NCBI RefSeq assembly: GCF_013393325.1
Contig: NZ_QJRC01000098.1
Coordinates: 248,001 to 312,000 of the forward strand
Direction: 5' to 3'
Length of the DNA stretch: 64,000 bases
Source: Pseudomonas hunanensis
GTDB lineage: Bacteria; Pseudomonadota; Gammaproteobacteria; Pseudomonadales; Pseudomonadaceae
The translations under genes and the position numbers were made by a program. Under the pieces are notes generated by a model, which had not been told where the DNA came from, did no database searches, and saw only the letters and a list, made by a program, of their open reading frames with translations. Each line of letters starts with the position of its first letter. The stretch's first letter is position 1. This document shows positions 32,756 through 42,563 of this stretch, one piece after another.

Positions 32756-34821
32756 GCGAAACCGCCCTGCACCGTCTGGCGACCCTCGTCGGGCTCAGCC
32801 GCGACTGGATCGACGCCAATGCCCGGCCTCAGCGTGTCAGCGACGAAGTGCTGCGCAATATCCTCGCAGGCCTTGGCCACCCAGCCAGCGATGACACGGC
32901 CATTGCCGCCAGCCTGCGTGCGGTGGAAGCCGCCGAGGACAGTGAGCACCTGCCGCCCTTGCTGACCGCCGAGCAGGGCCAACCGCTGGCGCTGGCGCGC
33001 TACTTCAGCGCCGCCAGTGTCGCCCACTGCACCCTGGAAGACCAGGCCTCGCTTACCCTGAGCCTTGACCAGCAGGCGCGTCTGCCCGGTGATCTGCCGA
33101 TTGGCTACCATCAGGTAGAAATCGACAGCCGCCGCTTCACTGTGGCCATTGCCCCGCCACGCTGCCACAGCCTGGAGGACGATGTGCAACAACCACCACC
33201 ACGCTGCTGGGGCCTGGCGGTGCAGCTGTACAGCCTGCGTCGCCCCGGCGATGGTGGCTACGGCGACTGCCTGGCACTGGAGCAGTTGGCACGCTCGGCA
33301 GCCGAGCGCGGCGCCGATGCCTTGGCCATCAGCCCGATCCACGCCTTGTCGGCCATCGACCAGGAACACTACAGCCCCTACTCGCCGTCCAGTCGCCTGC
33401 TGCTCAACACCCTGTACGCCAGCCCCGCGTCCTTGCTGGGTGAACGGGAGGTGCGCATGGCCATCGAGGCCTGCGGCCTGGAACAGCAACTGGAGGAGCT
33501 GGAGCAACGCCCATTGGTCGACTGGCCACGCGCCGCCAGCGCCCGCCTGCGCCTGCTAGAAGCGCTGTACCAGGGCTTCAGCCAAGGCAACCACCCGCTA
33601 CGCAGCGATTTCGACAGCTTCCGCGCAGCCGGTGGCCAGGCGCTGGAACACCACTGTCGCTTCGAGGTGCTCCAGGCCCAGGCAGTCGAGCATGGCCTGG
33701 GCGCCGACTGGCGCAACTGGCCCAAGGCCTGGCACGACCCGTACCACCCGGAAGTGGAAGCCTTTGCCAGCGCCTACCCGGCCAAGGTCGAGTTCCATGC
33801 CTTTTGCCAGTGGCTGACCGAACGCGGCCTGCAGCGTGCCCACGAGGCAGCCCGTGGCAACGGCATGGCCGTGGGCCTGATCGCCGACCTGGCGGTGGGC
33901 GCCGACGGCGCCGGCAGCCAGGCTTGGAGCCGCCAGGATGAACTGCTGGCCGGCCTGAAAGTGGGGGCGCCGCCCGACATCCTCAACCGCGCCGGGCAGG
34001 ACTGGGGTATCTGCGCCTTCTCGCCCGAGGGCCTCAAGCGCAACGGCTACCGCGCCTTCATCGAGATGCTGCGGGCCAACCTCGCCCACGCTGGCGGCCT
34101 GCGCATCGACCATGTGATGGGCCTGCGCCGGCTGTGGCTGATCCCGCAGGGGGCAAAGCCCAGCGAAGGCGCCTACCTCAATTACCCGCTGGACGACCTG
34201 TTGCGCCTGTTGGCGCTGGAATCGGTGCGCCACCAGGCGATCATTCTTGGCGAAGACCTGGGCACCGTACCCGATGGCCTGCGCGAGACACTGGCCGAAA
34301 AAGCCGTGCTGGGCATGCGCGTGCTGCCCTTCGAGCAGACCCAGCCCGGCCAGTTCAAGCCGATTCTCGACTGGCCGGACAACGCCCTGGCCACCACGGG
34401 CACCCATGACCTCGCGCCATTGGCCGGCTGGCTGGAAAACCGCGACATCGACTGGAGCCAGCGCTTGCAACTGATCGACGCCGCTACCGAGCTGCACTGG
34501 CGCCACGACCGCCAGAAAGAACACGACGGCCTGCGCCGCACCCTGGAGGCCAACTATGGCGAGCTGAAGGACAATGACGCGGTAATCGACGCCGCCATCC
34601 GCTACGTTGGCCATACCCGCGCACCGCTGGTGCTGGTGCCGCTGGAAGACTTGCTGGGTTGCGACGAGCAGCCCAACCTGCCGGGGACCACCAGCGGCCA
34701 CCCCAATTGGAGGCGGCGCTTCGCCCAGCCAGTGCGCGAACTGCTCGACGACGAGCATGCCGCTCGCCGCCTGGAGCTGCTGGCCCAGGCCCGCGAACAA
34801 GCCTGGGAGCGTGACCGATGA
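32752..34821 (+). CDS. malQ: 4-alpha-glucanotransferase (amylomaltase)
   Basis: 689 residues, GH77, with the long N-terminal extension of proteobacterial MalQ. Catalytic motifs: LRIDHVMGLRRLW (nucleophile Asp), LGEDLGTVPDGL (acid/base Glu) and TGTHDLAPLAG (Asp). It moves maltodextrin segments between chains, which would supply acceptors of the length TreY needs. Starts and ends in 4-base ATGA overlaps with treZ and treY, so the three are translationally coupled. Confidence 0.93.
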   Translation: MSETALHRLATLVGLSRDWIDANARPQRVSDEVLRNILAGLGHPASDDTAIAASLRAVEAAEDSEHLPPLLTAEQGQPLALARYFSAASVAHCTLEDQASLTLSLDQQARLPGDLPIGYHQVEIDSRRFTVAIAPPRCHSLEDDVQQPPPRCWGLAVQLYSLRRPGDGGYGDCLALEQLARSAAERGADALAISPIHALSAIDQEHYSPYSPSSRLLLNTLYASPASLLGEREVRMAIEACGLEQQLEELEQRPLVDWPRAASARLRLLEALYQGFSQGNHPLRSDFDSFRAAGGQALEHHCRFEVLQAQAVEHGLGADWRNWPKAWHDPYHPEVEAFASAYPAKVEFHAFCQWLTERGLQRAHEAARGNGMAVGLIADLAVGADGAGSQAWSRQDELLAGLKVGAPPDILNRAGQDWGICAFSPEGLKRNGYRAFIEMLRANLAHAGGLRIDHVMGLRRLWLIPQGAKPSEGAYLNYPLDDLLRLLALESVRHQAIILGEDLGTVPDGLRETLAEKAVLGMRVLPFEQTQPGQFKPILDWPDNALATTGTHDLAPLAGWLENRDIDWSQRLQLIDAATELHWRHDRQKEHDGLRRTLEANYGELKDNDAVIDAAIRYVGHTRAPLVLVPLEDLLGCDEQPNLPGTTSGHPNWRRRFAQPVRELLDDEHAARRLELLAQAREQAWERDR

Positions 34822-37592
34822 AGCCACTGACCGCGACCCTGCGCCTGCAATTTCACAGTGACTTCACCCTTGATCACGCCGTGCCGCTGGTACCGTACTT
34901 CGCTCAATTGGGCATAAGCCACCTGTATGCCTCGCCTATCCTCAAGGCCCGCGCGGGCTCGCGCCATGGCTACGACGTGGTCGACCCTACCTGCGTGAAC
35001 CCGGAGCTTGGCGGCGAGGCGGCACTGCAGCGACTGGTCGCCGCCCTGCGCCAGCATGGCATGGGGCTGATCCTTGACACTGTGTCCAACCATATGGCCG
35101 TGGGCGGTGCCGACAACCCTTGGTGGCAAAGCCTGTTGGCCTGGGGCCGGCGCAGCCCGTATGCGGAGTTCTTCGACATCCAGTGGCACTCCAGCGACCC
35201 GCTGCTGGCCGGGCAACTGCTGTTGCCGTTTCTCGGCAGCGACTATGGCGTGGCGCTGAAGAACGGCGACATACCGCTTGAATTCGACAAGCAGCAAGGC
35301 ACGCTGCAAATCGCCCATTACGATCACCGCTTCCCAATCTGCCCGGTCGACTATGGCTGGATTCTCGCCCTCAGCCCAGAGCCGGCACTCAAGGCCCTGG
35401 CCGAGCACTTCACGGCATTGGCCGAATCGACCACCCCACTGGCCGATGCCCTTGCGCTGCACACCGAACTGGCACGCTTGGTGCGCGAAGGTGCCGACTT
35501 GGAATCAGCGCTAGTGGCATTCGACAGCCGCGCCGAAAATGGTTTCAAGCGCCTGCACCTGCTGCTGGAGCGCCAGACCTACCGCCTGGCCAGCTGGCGC
35601 ACCGCCGCCGACGACATCAACTGGCGGCGCTTCTTCGACATCAACGAGCTCGGAGGTCTGAGGGTGGAGCGCGCAGTGGTGTTCGAGGCCACCCACGCCA
35701 AGCTGTTCGAACTGATCGAACGCGGCCTGGTGGACGGCCTGCGCATCGACCATATCGACGGCCTTGCCGACCCGCGCGGCTATTGCCGCAAACTACGCCG
35801 ACGGGTCGATGGCCTGCTGGCACAGCGGCCGCTGAGTGCAGCACTGGAGCACTTCCCGATCTACGTGGAGAAGATTCTTGGCGCTGACGAGCACCTGCAC
35901 CGCGACTGGCTCACCGACGGCACCACCGGCTACGAGTTCATGAACCAGGTGTCGCTGCTGCAACACGATCCGGCCGGCGAAGCGCCGCTGAGCGAGCTGT
36001 GGGCCAACCTCAGCGAGCGCCCGGACTTCCCCGAAGAAGTGCGCCAGGCTCGTCACCTGGTACTCAACGCCAGCCTGGCCGGTGACTGCGAATCGGTGGC
36101 CCTGGCCCTGCTGCAAGTGGCACGCAACGACCTGATGACCCGCGACCTGACCCTGGGCGCGATTCGCCGGGCCTTGCAGGCGCTGGTGGCGCATTACCCT
36201 GTCTACCGTACCTACTTCAACGCCTGCGGGCGCCCGGCTGAAGACGAAAGGTTTTTCCAGCAGGCGCTGGTCAACGCCCGGCAAGACCTTGGCGAAGCCG
36301 ACTGGCCACTGCTGGAACAACTTGAACGATGGCTGGGCGGGCAAGCCTGGCGTCACCTGCCACCGGGCCGCGCCCGCAAGCAGCTGCGCCATGCCTGCGT
36401 GCGCTTCCAGCAACTGACCGCGCCCAGCGCCGCCAAAGCCGTGGAAGACACCGCCTTCTACCGCAACGCGCGGCTGCTGTCGCGCAATGACGTGGGCTTC
36501 GAGGCCGAGCATTTCAGCGCAGCACCTGCGCACTTCCACAACGAAGCCCAGCGGCGCCTGCGCGACTTCCCCGACAACCTGCTGGCCACCGCCACCCACG
36601 ACCACAAGCGCGGTGAAGACACCCGAGCGCGCTTGGCCGTACTCAGCGAGCGCGGGCCGTGGCTGGCCAGTCGGGTGGAGCATTGGCGTGAATTGGCTGC
36701 CCCCTTGCGCACACTACTGGACGACGGCCCAGCACCCAGCCCTGGCGACGAGCTGATGCTCTTGCAGACCTTGCTCGGCAGCTGGCCGCTAGCGCTCGAC
36801 CTGCAGGACACGGGCGGCCTACGCACATACGCCGAGCGCATTCGCCAATGGCAGCAGAAGGCCCTGCGCGAAGCCAAGTTGCGCAGCAGCTGGAATGCAC
36901 CGAACGAAGCCTATGAAAGCGCCTGCACCCGCTATGTCGATGGCCTGCTGCTGGACAGCGAGAACCAGCAACTGCGCAAGTCCGTGGCCGATGCCGCACA
37001 ACTGCTGGCCTGCCCAGGCGCCCTCAACGGCCTGGTCCAAACCCTGCTGCGCATGACAACCCCAGGCGTGCCCGACCTGTACCAGGGCAATGAATACTGG
37101 GACTTCAGCCTGGTCGACCCGGATAACCGCCGCGCCGTGGACTACGCTTGCAGGCGTCGTACCCTCGACGACGCCACAGCGCCCGCCGAGTTGCTGACGC
37201 ACTGGCGCGATGGCCGCATCAAGCAGGCCTTGATCGCCAAAGTGCTGGACTGCCGCCAGGCACACGCCGACTTGTTCCGCCGTGGTGCCTACCTGCCACT
37301 GAGCGTGCAGGGCCGGCACGCAGACAACGTGATTGCGTTTGCCCGCCTGGGAGAGGGCGAGCGGGCCGTCATCGTCGCGCCACGCCTGGCCAGTAGCCTG
37401 CTCGGTGGCGCCACAACCCCGTTGATCCCGGCACAGAACTGGGACGACACCCGGCTGGTATTGCCGTTTGCCTTGTCAACTGCCAACTCGACGGGACTTT
37501 TCCCCTGTGCGGCGGTCAGCTCTTCCAAGGAGCTGATGTTGAGCGCCGTGCTGGCGGAGTTTCCGGTCAACCTGTTGATACAACAATCTTGA
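34818..37592 (+). CDS. treY: Malto-oligosyltrehalose synthase
   Basis: 924 residues, GH13_26. It converts the reducing end of an alpha-1,4-glucan into a trehalosyl unit. Motifs: LRLQFHSDFTLDHAVPLVPY at the N-terminus, DGLRIDHIDGLADPRGY (nucleophile), IYVEKILGADE (acid/base) and ATATHDHKRGEDTRARL (aspartate). Final gene of the coupled trio with treZ and malQ. A DUF2934 gene follows 14 bases after the stop. Confidence 0.94.
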   Translation: MKPLTATLRLQFHSDFTLDHAVPLVPYFAQLGISHLYASPILKARAGSRHGYDVVDPTCVNPELGGEAALQRLVAALRQHGMGLILDTVSNHMAVGGADNPWWQSLLAWGRRSPYAEFFDIQWHSSDPLLAGQLLLPFLGSDYGVALKNGDIPLEFDKQQGTLQIAHYDHRFPICPVDYGWILALSPEPALKALAEHFTALAESTTPLADALALHTELARLVREGADLESALVAFDSRAENGFKRLHLLLERQTYRLASWRTAADDINWRRFFDINELGGLRVERAVVFEATHAKLFELIERGLVDGLRIDHIDGLADPRGYCRKLRRRVDGLLAQRPLSAALEHFPIYVEKILGADEHLHRDWLTDGTTGYEFMNQVSLLQHDPAGEAPLSELWANLSERPDFPEEVRQARHLVLNASLAGDCESVALALLQVARNDLMTRDLTLGAIRRALQALVAHYPVYRTYFNACGRPAEDERFFQQALVNARQDLGEADWPLLEQLERWLGGQAWRHLPPGRARKQLRHACVRFQQLTAPSAAKAVEDTAFYRNARLLSRNDVGFEAEHFSAAPAHFHNEAQRRLRDFPDNLLATATHDHKRGEDTRARLAVLSERGPWLASRVEHWRELAAPLRTLLDDGPAPSPGDELMLLQTLLGSWPLALDLQDTGGLRTYAERIRQWQQKALREAKLRSSWNAPNEAYESACTRYVDGLLLDSENQQLRKSVADAAQLLACPGALNGLVQTLLRMTTPGVPDLYQGNEYWDFSLVDPDNRRAVDYACRRRTLDDATAPAELLTHWRDGRIKQALIAKVLDCRQAHADLFRRGAYLPLSVQGRHADNVIAFARLGEGERAVIVAPRLASSLLGGATTPLIPAQNWDDTRLVLPFALSTANSTGLFPCAAVSSSKELMLSAVLAEFPVNLLIQQS

Positions 37593-37606
37593 GCATCAGG
37601 AGCGTC

Positions 37607-37873
37607 ATGATGAGTGTCGATGAAAAGCGTATTCGCGAATTTGCCTACCAGATATGGGAGTCCGAAGGTAAACCCGCCGGCCAGGAAGACCGCCACTGGG
37701 ATATGGCACGCAAGTTGGCCGAGGCTGAAGCCTTGGCACCCAAGGCGGCGCCACGCAAACGGGCACCGGCCAAGCCCAAGCCACCTGCCGAACCCAAGGT
37801 GGCCGCGCTGCCAGGGGTTAAACCGGCTGCGGCGAAAAAGCCCAGGGCGGTGAAAAAGCCTTCTGCTGGTTAA
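37607..37873 (+). CDS. DUF2934 protein with basic Lys/Pro/Ala tail
   Basis: 88 residues from ATG with AGGAG 5 bases upstream. The first 35 residues (DEKRIREFAYQIWESEGKPA, then DRHWDMARKLAEAE) are the DUF2934 domain, common near trehalose and glycogen genes. The rest is a disordered, strongly basic tail rich in K, P and A (KPKPPAEPK, AAAKKPRAVKKP), similar in character to histone-H1-like tails. Nucleic-acid or glucan association is a guess. Last gene of the glgA-treY operon, followed by an inverted REP pair. Confidence 0.82.
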   Translation: MMSVDEKRIREFAYQIWESEGKPAGQEDRHWDMARKLAEAEALAPKAAPRKRAPAKPKPPAEPKVAALPGVKPAAAKKPRAVKKPSAG

Positions 37874-37882
37874 GCCTGTACT

Positions 37883-37976
37883 GGCCTCTTCGCGGGTAAA
37901 CCCGCTCCCACAGGTACTGCACGGCTTTCAGCACCGGTGATGAACCTGTGGGAGCGGGTTTACCCGCGAAGAGGCC
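37883..37976. repeat. Inverted REP pair after the DUF2934 gene
   Basis: Perfect 33-base arms (37883-37915 and 37944-37976) of the GGCCTCTTCGCGGGTAAACC type with a 28-base loop. It separates the glgA-treY operon from glgX. Confidence 0.9.
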
Positions 37977-38024
37977 GGGGCAGGACTGCACAATCCCCTC
38001 CACCACGGCCATACGAGGACCGCC

Positions 38025-40178
38025 ATGAGCCCCCGCACCCCAAAGAAAACCCGCTCGGTCGCACCGTCGCGCATCCGCGAAGGCATGCCCTTTCCCCTCG
38101 GTGCCACCTGGGATGGCCTTGGGGTTAACTTCGCCCTGTTCTCGGCCAACGCCACCAAAGTCGAGCTGTGCCTGTTCGATTCCACCGGCGAACAGGAAAT
38201 CGAGCGCATCGAGCTGCCCGAATACACCGACGAGATCTACCACGGCTACCTGCCCGACGCTCACCCTGGCCTGGTCTATGGCTACCGGGTATACGGCCCG
38301 TACGAGCCGGAAAACGGCCACCGCTTCAACCCCAACAAACTGCTGATCGACCCCTATGCCAAGCAACTGGTCGGCAGCCTGAAATGGTCCGAAGCGCTGT
38401 TTGGCTACACCATCGGCCACCCCGATGGCGACCTGTCGTTCGACGAGCGCGACAGTGCGCCCTTCGTCCCCAAGTGCAAGGTGATCGACCCGGCCTTCAC
38501 CTGGGGCCGCGACCAACGCGTGCTGATCCCCTGGGAACGCACGATCATCTACGAGGCGCACACCCGTGGCATCAGCATGCGCCACCCGGCGGTACCGGAA
38601 GCGCTGCGCGGCACTTTTGCCGGCCTGGCCAATGACGAACTGCTCAAGCACATCAAGGACCTGGGCGTCTCCAGCATCGAGCTGTTGCCGATTCACGCCT
38701 TCGTCAACGACCAACACCTGCTGGACAAAGGCCTGAACAACTACTGGGGCTACAACAGCATCGCCTTTTTCGCCCCGCACCCGCGCTACCTGGCCAGCGG
38801 CAAGATTGCCGAGTTCAAGGAAATGGTCGCCCACCTGCACGACGCCGGGCTCGAGGTGATCCTGGACGTGGTCTACAACCACACCGCCGAAGGCAACGAG
38901 CGCGGCCCGACCCTGTCGATGCGCGGTATCGACAACGCCTCGTACTACCGCCTGATGCCGGACGACAAGCGCTACTACATCAACGATTCCGGCACCGGCA
39001 ACACCCTGGACCTGAGCCACCCCTGCGTGCTGCAGCTGGTCACCGATTCGCTGCGTTACTGGGCGGGTGAAATGCACGTTGACGGCTTCCGCTTCGACCT
39101 GGCGACCATCCTTGGCCGCTACCACGACGGCTACAGCGAGCGTCATGGCTTCCTCGTCGCCTGCCGCCAGGACCCGATGCTGAGCCAGGTCAAGCTGATT
39201 GCCGAGCCCTGGGACTGCGGCCCCGGCGGCTATCAGGTGGGTAATTTTGCCCCTGGCTGGGCGGAATGGAACGACCGCTTCCGCGACACCGCACGCGCCT
39301 TCTGGAAAGGCGATGAAGGCCAGCTCGCCGATTTTGCCGCACGCTTGACCGCCTCGGGCGACATGTTCAACAACCGTGGGCGGCGGCCGTATTCCTCGGT
39401 CAACTTCATCACCGCCCACGATGGTTTCACCCTGCGCGACCTGGTGTCGTACAACCACAAGCACAACGAAGACAACGACGAGAACAACCAGGACGGCACC
39501 GACAACAACCTGTCGTGGAACTGCGGCGTCGAAGGACCGACCGACGACCCGGGGATCAATGCCCTGCGCATGCGCCAAATGCGCAACTATTTCGCTACCC
39601 TGCTGCTGGCCCAGGGCACGCCGATGATCGTCGCCGGTGACGAATTCAGCCGCACCCAGCACGGCAACAACAACGCCTACTGCCAGGACAGCGAGATCGG
39701 TTGGGTGAACTGGGACCTGGATCAGCAAGGCGAAGAGCTGCTGGCCTTCGTCAAGCGCCTGACCCGTCTGCGCCTGGCCTACCCGGTGCTGCGCCGCTCA
39801 CGTTTCCTGGTGGGCGATTACAATGAGGCGATCGGGGTCAAGGATGTGACTTGGCTGGCGCCGGATGGTAGCGAGATGACTGTGGAGCAGTGGGAAGACC
39901 CGCACGGGCGCTGCCTGGGCATGCTGATCGATGGCCGCGCACAGGTCAGCGGCATCGCCCGGCCGGGCGCCGAGGCCACGGTGCTGCTGATCGTCAATGC
40001 CCACCATGACATCGTGCCTTTCAAGTTGCCGTCCGTGCCTGAAGGCGAGTACTGGAGCTGCCTGGTGGATACCGACCGGCCAGAGTTACGCAAAGGGCAG
40101 CATTTGCAGTTCGACAGCACGTTCGAGGTCAAGGGGCGGTCGATGCTGCTGATGGTGCTGCAGCGCGACGAGGAGTGA
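38025..40178 (+). CDS. glgX: Glycogen debranching enzyme (isoamylase type)
   Basis: 717 residues, GH13_11. N-terminal CBM48-like module (PFPLGATWDGLGVNFALFSANA), then barrel motifs DVVYNHTAEGN, VDGFRFDLATIL (nucleophile), KLIAEPWDCGPGGYQVG (acid/base) and TAHDGFTLRDLVSYN. It removes alpha-1,6 branches, giving linear chains for TreY and MalQ. GAGGA precedes the ATG at 38025. It has its own leader after a REP pair, so a separate promoter is possible. Confidence 0.94.
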   Translation: MSPRTPKKTRSVAPSRIREGMPFPLGATWDGLGVNFALFSANATKVELCLFDSTGEQEIERIELPEYTDEIYHGYLPDAHPGLVYGYRVYGPYEPENGHRFNPNKLLIDPYAKQLVGSLKWSEALFGYTIGHPDGDLSFDERDSAPFVPKCKVIDPAFTWGRDQRVLIPWERTIIYEAHTRGISMRHPAVPEALRGTFAGLANDELLKHIKDLGVSSIELLPIHAFVNDQHLLDKGLNNYWGYNSIAFFAPHPRYLASGKIAEFKEMVAHLHDAGLEVILDVVYNHTAEGNERGPTLSMRGIDNASYYRLMPDDKRYYINDSGTGNTLDLSHPCVLQLVTDSLRYWAGEMHVDGFRFDLATILGRYHDGYSERHGFLVACRQDPMLSQVKLIAEPWDCGPGGYQVGNFAPGWAEWNDRFRDTARAFWKGDEGQLADFAARLTASGDMFNNRGRRPYSSVNFITAHDGFTLRDLVSYNHKHNEDNDENNQDGTDNNLSWNCGVEGPTDDPGINALRMRQMRNYFATLLLAQGTPMIVAGDEFSRTQHGNNNAYCQDSEIGWVNWDLDQQGEELLAFVKRLTRLRLAYPVLRRSRFLVGDYNEAIGVKDVTWLAPDGSEMTVEQWEDPHGRCLGMLIDGRAQVSGIARPGAEATVLLIVNAHHDIVPFKLPSVPEGEYWSCLVDTDRPELRKGQHLQFDSTFEVKGRSMLLMVLQRDEE

Positions 40179-40207
40179 ACCTGAGTAACTGGCGCATGTC
40201 CGTTATC

Positions 40208-40226
40208 TGTAGAAGCGGCCTTGTGT
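40208..40226. repeat. Truncated REP element
   Basis: TGTAGAAGCGGCCTTGTGT matches the left half of the second REP family (TGTAGGAGCGGCCTTGTGTCGCG) with one change and stops at TAAAC. It is an isolated fragment upstream of the EEP gene. Confidence 0.65.
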
Positions 40227-40250
40227 AAACCCATTGTTCGAGGAGTTACC

Positions 40251-41045
40251 GTGGACCCCGAAGCCGGCAGTGAAGGTTTCGCCAGCATCAACCAGGCCCC
40301 GGCCGTAAAACGCCTGCGGGTGCTGACGGTGAATACCCACAAGGGCTTCACCGCCTTCAACCGGCGCTTCATCCTGCCGGAACTGCGCGAGGCGGTGCGC
40401 AGCACCCAGGCCGATATCGTCTTCCTCCAGGAAGTGCTCGGTAGCCACGACCGCCACGCCGCCCGTTACCCCGGCTGGCCACAGACTTCGCAGTACGAAT
40501 TCCTGGCGGACAGCATGTGGAGCGACTTCGCCTATGGCCGCAACGCGGTTTACCCCGACGGCCATCACGGCAATGCACTGCTGTCCAAATACCCGATCAT
40601 CGAGCACCGCAACCTTGATGTGTCAATCACCGGGCCAGAGCGCCGTGGCCTGTTGCACTGCGTGCTGGATGTACCGGGGCAAGGCCAGGTACACGCGATC
40701 TGCGTGCACCTGTCGTTGCTGGAAAGCCACCGGCAAAAACAGCTGCAACTGCTGCGCAAATTGCTGGACGCGTTACCCGCCGATGCCCCGGTGATCATCG
40801 CCGGCGACTTCAACGACTGGAAAACCCACGGCAACCGCACGCTCGGCCTGCAACGCGACTTGCACGAGGCATTCGAGCGCCACCATGGGCACCTCGCCCG
40901 CACCTACCCTGCCCGCCTGCCGCTGCTGCGCCTGGACCGCATCTACCTGCGTAACGCCGAAAGCCATGGGCCGCGGATTTTGGGGCACAAACCTTGGTCG
41001 CACCTGTCAGATCACCTGCCGTTGGCGGTTGAAGTGCGCCTCTAG
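40251..41045 (+). CDS. Endonuclease/exonuclease/phosphatase (EEP) family protein
   Basis: 264 residues from GTG with AGGAG 5 bases upstream; an open frame from 40221 lacks a site. EEP motifs: LTVNTHKGF, IVFLQEVLG (metal Glu), IIAGDFNDW (GDFN) and the C-terminal WSHLSDHLPLAV (SDH). In other pseudomonads and enterobacteria such proteins sit beside cardiolipin synthase genes and may act on phospholipids; none is next to it here. Substrate (nucleic acid, inositol phosphate or lipid) is open. Confidence 0.82.
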   Translation: MDPEAGSEGFASINQAPAVKRLRVLTVNTHKGFTAFNRRFILPELREAVRSTQADIVFLQEVLGSHDRHAARYPGWPQTSQYEFLADSMWSDFAYGRNAVYPDGHHGNALLSKYPIIEHRNLDVSITGPERRGLLHCVLDVPGQGQVHAICVHLSLLESHRQKQLQLLRKLLDALPADAPVIIAGDFNDWKTHGNRTLGLQRDLHEAFERHHGHLARTYPARLPLLRLDRIYLRNAESHGPRILGHKPWSHLSDHLPLAVEVRL

Positions 41046-41363
41046 CAATCATTCTTCATAGCCAGGGCACGGCAAATAGCGAACCCCGCTATACCCTACT
41101 GTTTTGCTCAACAAAACAAGGGGTTGAGCATTACCACACAACATCAACACTTCCTTCACGCTTTCTTGACGCAAGCGGCCACCTCTCCTTAGCTGAACAT
41201 TACCAAGTAGTAAAGATCTCGCGCCGGGCCTCTAGCTCGCGCCTTCGTGCGCGTTTGCGAAAGCCGGCGTGCTGGTTTGGGTCGCCCACTGTTTTTGCCG
41301 TACAGCTCGTGACAACAGGCCAGGTCCTTGGGCTGTACCCCACAAAAACAAAGGAGATCCGCC
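41046..41363 (+). promoter_or_regulatory. Upstream region of the beta-barrel gene
   Basis: 318 bases without a gene. A perfect 8-base inverted repeat, TGCTCAAC (41105-41112) and GTTGAGCA (41123-41130), surrounds AAAACAAGGG and may be an operator. A weak AlgU-like pair, GAACAT then TCTCG after 16 bases, lies near 41194-41220. No promoter can be assigned with confidence. Confidence 0.35.
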
Positions 41364-42440
41364 ATGAAAAGCACCTCGAACCCCTTGCGCTTCGACAGCA
41401 TTTTCTACGCGGTTTCCACGTCGCTGCTTCTGGCAACCCCGGTGGAAACTTTCGCGTACGAACTGCAGGATGACCCTATTTCGCCCGGCTTTCTGCAGCA
41501 GACAGCAGTGCCTCAGCTGTCGCTCGACCCGATCAGCGCCAGTGGCTTGAGCATCGGCACCCTGAACGCGTTCTCCCAAGCCATGACTGCACGTCACGGG
41601 CAGGCGGCACCGGACCTGGTCGCCAGCCAGTGGGCGCAGTTCTTCCCAACCACCTCGCGCAGTGTTTCACAGCCCCCAGACCAACTGGAGGCACCCAGCC
41701 AGCAACTGACAATCGGCCCGGACCTGTTCGTGCGTGAAACTGCAGCGGGCAATGTGCACCGCGCAGGGATTTTCGTGGGGCACAACAACCTGCAAAGCAG
41801 CTTCAACGGCATGCGCCCGCTGTTGGGCGACAAGCAGCGCAATGCCGTGAACCTGAGTGGGGAAAGCCTGGGTGTTTACTGGAGCATGACCCATGAACAG
41901 GGTTGGCACCTGGACGCCGTGGCCATGGGCTCGCGCATCGATGTGCTGGGCCGTGGTGAAAGCGGCCAACGACTGGACGACAGCGGCCACGCGATGACCT
42001 TCTCGGTGGAGGGCGGTTACCCGATCCGCCTGGGCGGCAACTGGGTGATCGAACCTCAGGCACAGTTGATAAATCAACAGTTCTTCCCTGGCAACCAGGT
42101 GCAGGAAGAGACCTTGCAGGCATTTGACAGCCAGCCAACCTGGAGCGGCCGTGTGGGTGCCAAATTGTCCGGTCGCTACGAAGTGCGTGGCATGCCCATC
42201 GAGCCCTATGTACGGACCAACGTGTGGTATGACTTCAGCAATGCCGATGAAGTGAAGCTGGACCAGGTCGACAAAATCTCCAGCTCGCGCTATTCGACCA
42301 CGGTGGAACTGGGCTTGGGGCTGGTGGCACGGGTAACACCTTCAGTGGCCTTGTTCGTGAGTGCCGACTACAGCAGCGATGTGGATGACAATGATTTGAA
42401 TGGGTTGATTGGCAGCCTTGGGGTGCGGATGCGGTGGTAG
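41364..42440 (+). CDS. Outer-membrane beta-barrel, autotransporter beta-domain type, without passenger
   Basis: 358 residues. AAAGGAGAT precedes the ATG. A signal peptide (FDSIFYAVSTSLLLATPVETFA) is followed by about 80 variable residues and then a C-terminal domain of alternating amphipathic strands (HRAGIFVGH, WHLDAVAMGSR, YEVRGMPIEPYVRTNVWYDF, STTVELGLGLVARV) ending in RMRW. This fits the autotransporter beta-barrel, where the last residue is usually F or W. There is no long beta-helix passenger. It sits between glgX/EEP and the convergent glgB. Possible roles include a porin-like or anchoring function; unproven. Confidence 0.72.
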   Translation: MKSTSNPLRFDSIFYAVSTSLLLATPVETFAYELQDDPISPGFLQQTAVPQLSLDPISASGLSIGTLNAFSQAMTARHGQAAPDLVASQWAQFFPTTSRSVSQPPDQLEAPSQQLTIGPDLFVRETAAGNVHRAGIFVGHNNLQSSFNGMRPLLGDKQRNAVNLSGESLGVYWSMTHEQGWHLDAVAMGSRIDVLGRGESGQRLDDSGHAMTFSVEGGYPIRLGGNWVIEPQAQLINQQFFPGNQVQEETLQAFDSQPTWSGRVGAKLSGRYEVRGMPIEPYVRTNVWYDFSNADEVKLDQVDKISSSRYSTTVELGLGLVARVTPSVALFVSADYSSDVDDNDLNGLIGSLGVRMRW

Positions 42441-42455
42441 GCCTGTGCCATTGCT

Positions 42456-42556
42456 GGGGCCGCTGCGCGGCCCATCGCGACACAAGGCCGCTCCTACAGG
42501 GATCGCGTCAGCCTGTAGGAGCGGCCTTGTGTCGCGATGGGCTGCGCAGCAGCCCC
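42456..42556. repeat. Inverted REP pair between the convergent barrel gene and glgB
   Basis: 45-base arms (42456-42500 and 42512-42556) of the GGAGCGGCCTTGTGTCGCGA family, with only two mismatches (both G-U capable) and an 11-base loop. It works as a likely bidirectional end for the convergent genes. Confidence 0.88.
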
Positions 42557-42563
42557 AACAATC

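Noticed and set aside
37818..39728. 636-residue minus-strand frame opposite glgX
   Set aside because: Its composition is mirror coding and glgX is unmistakable; it even reads through a REP pair.
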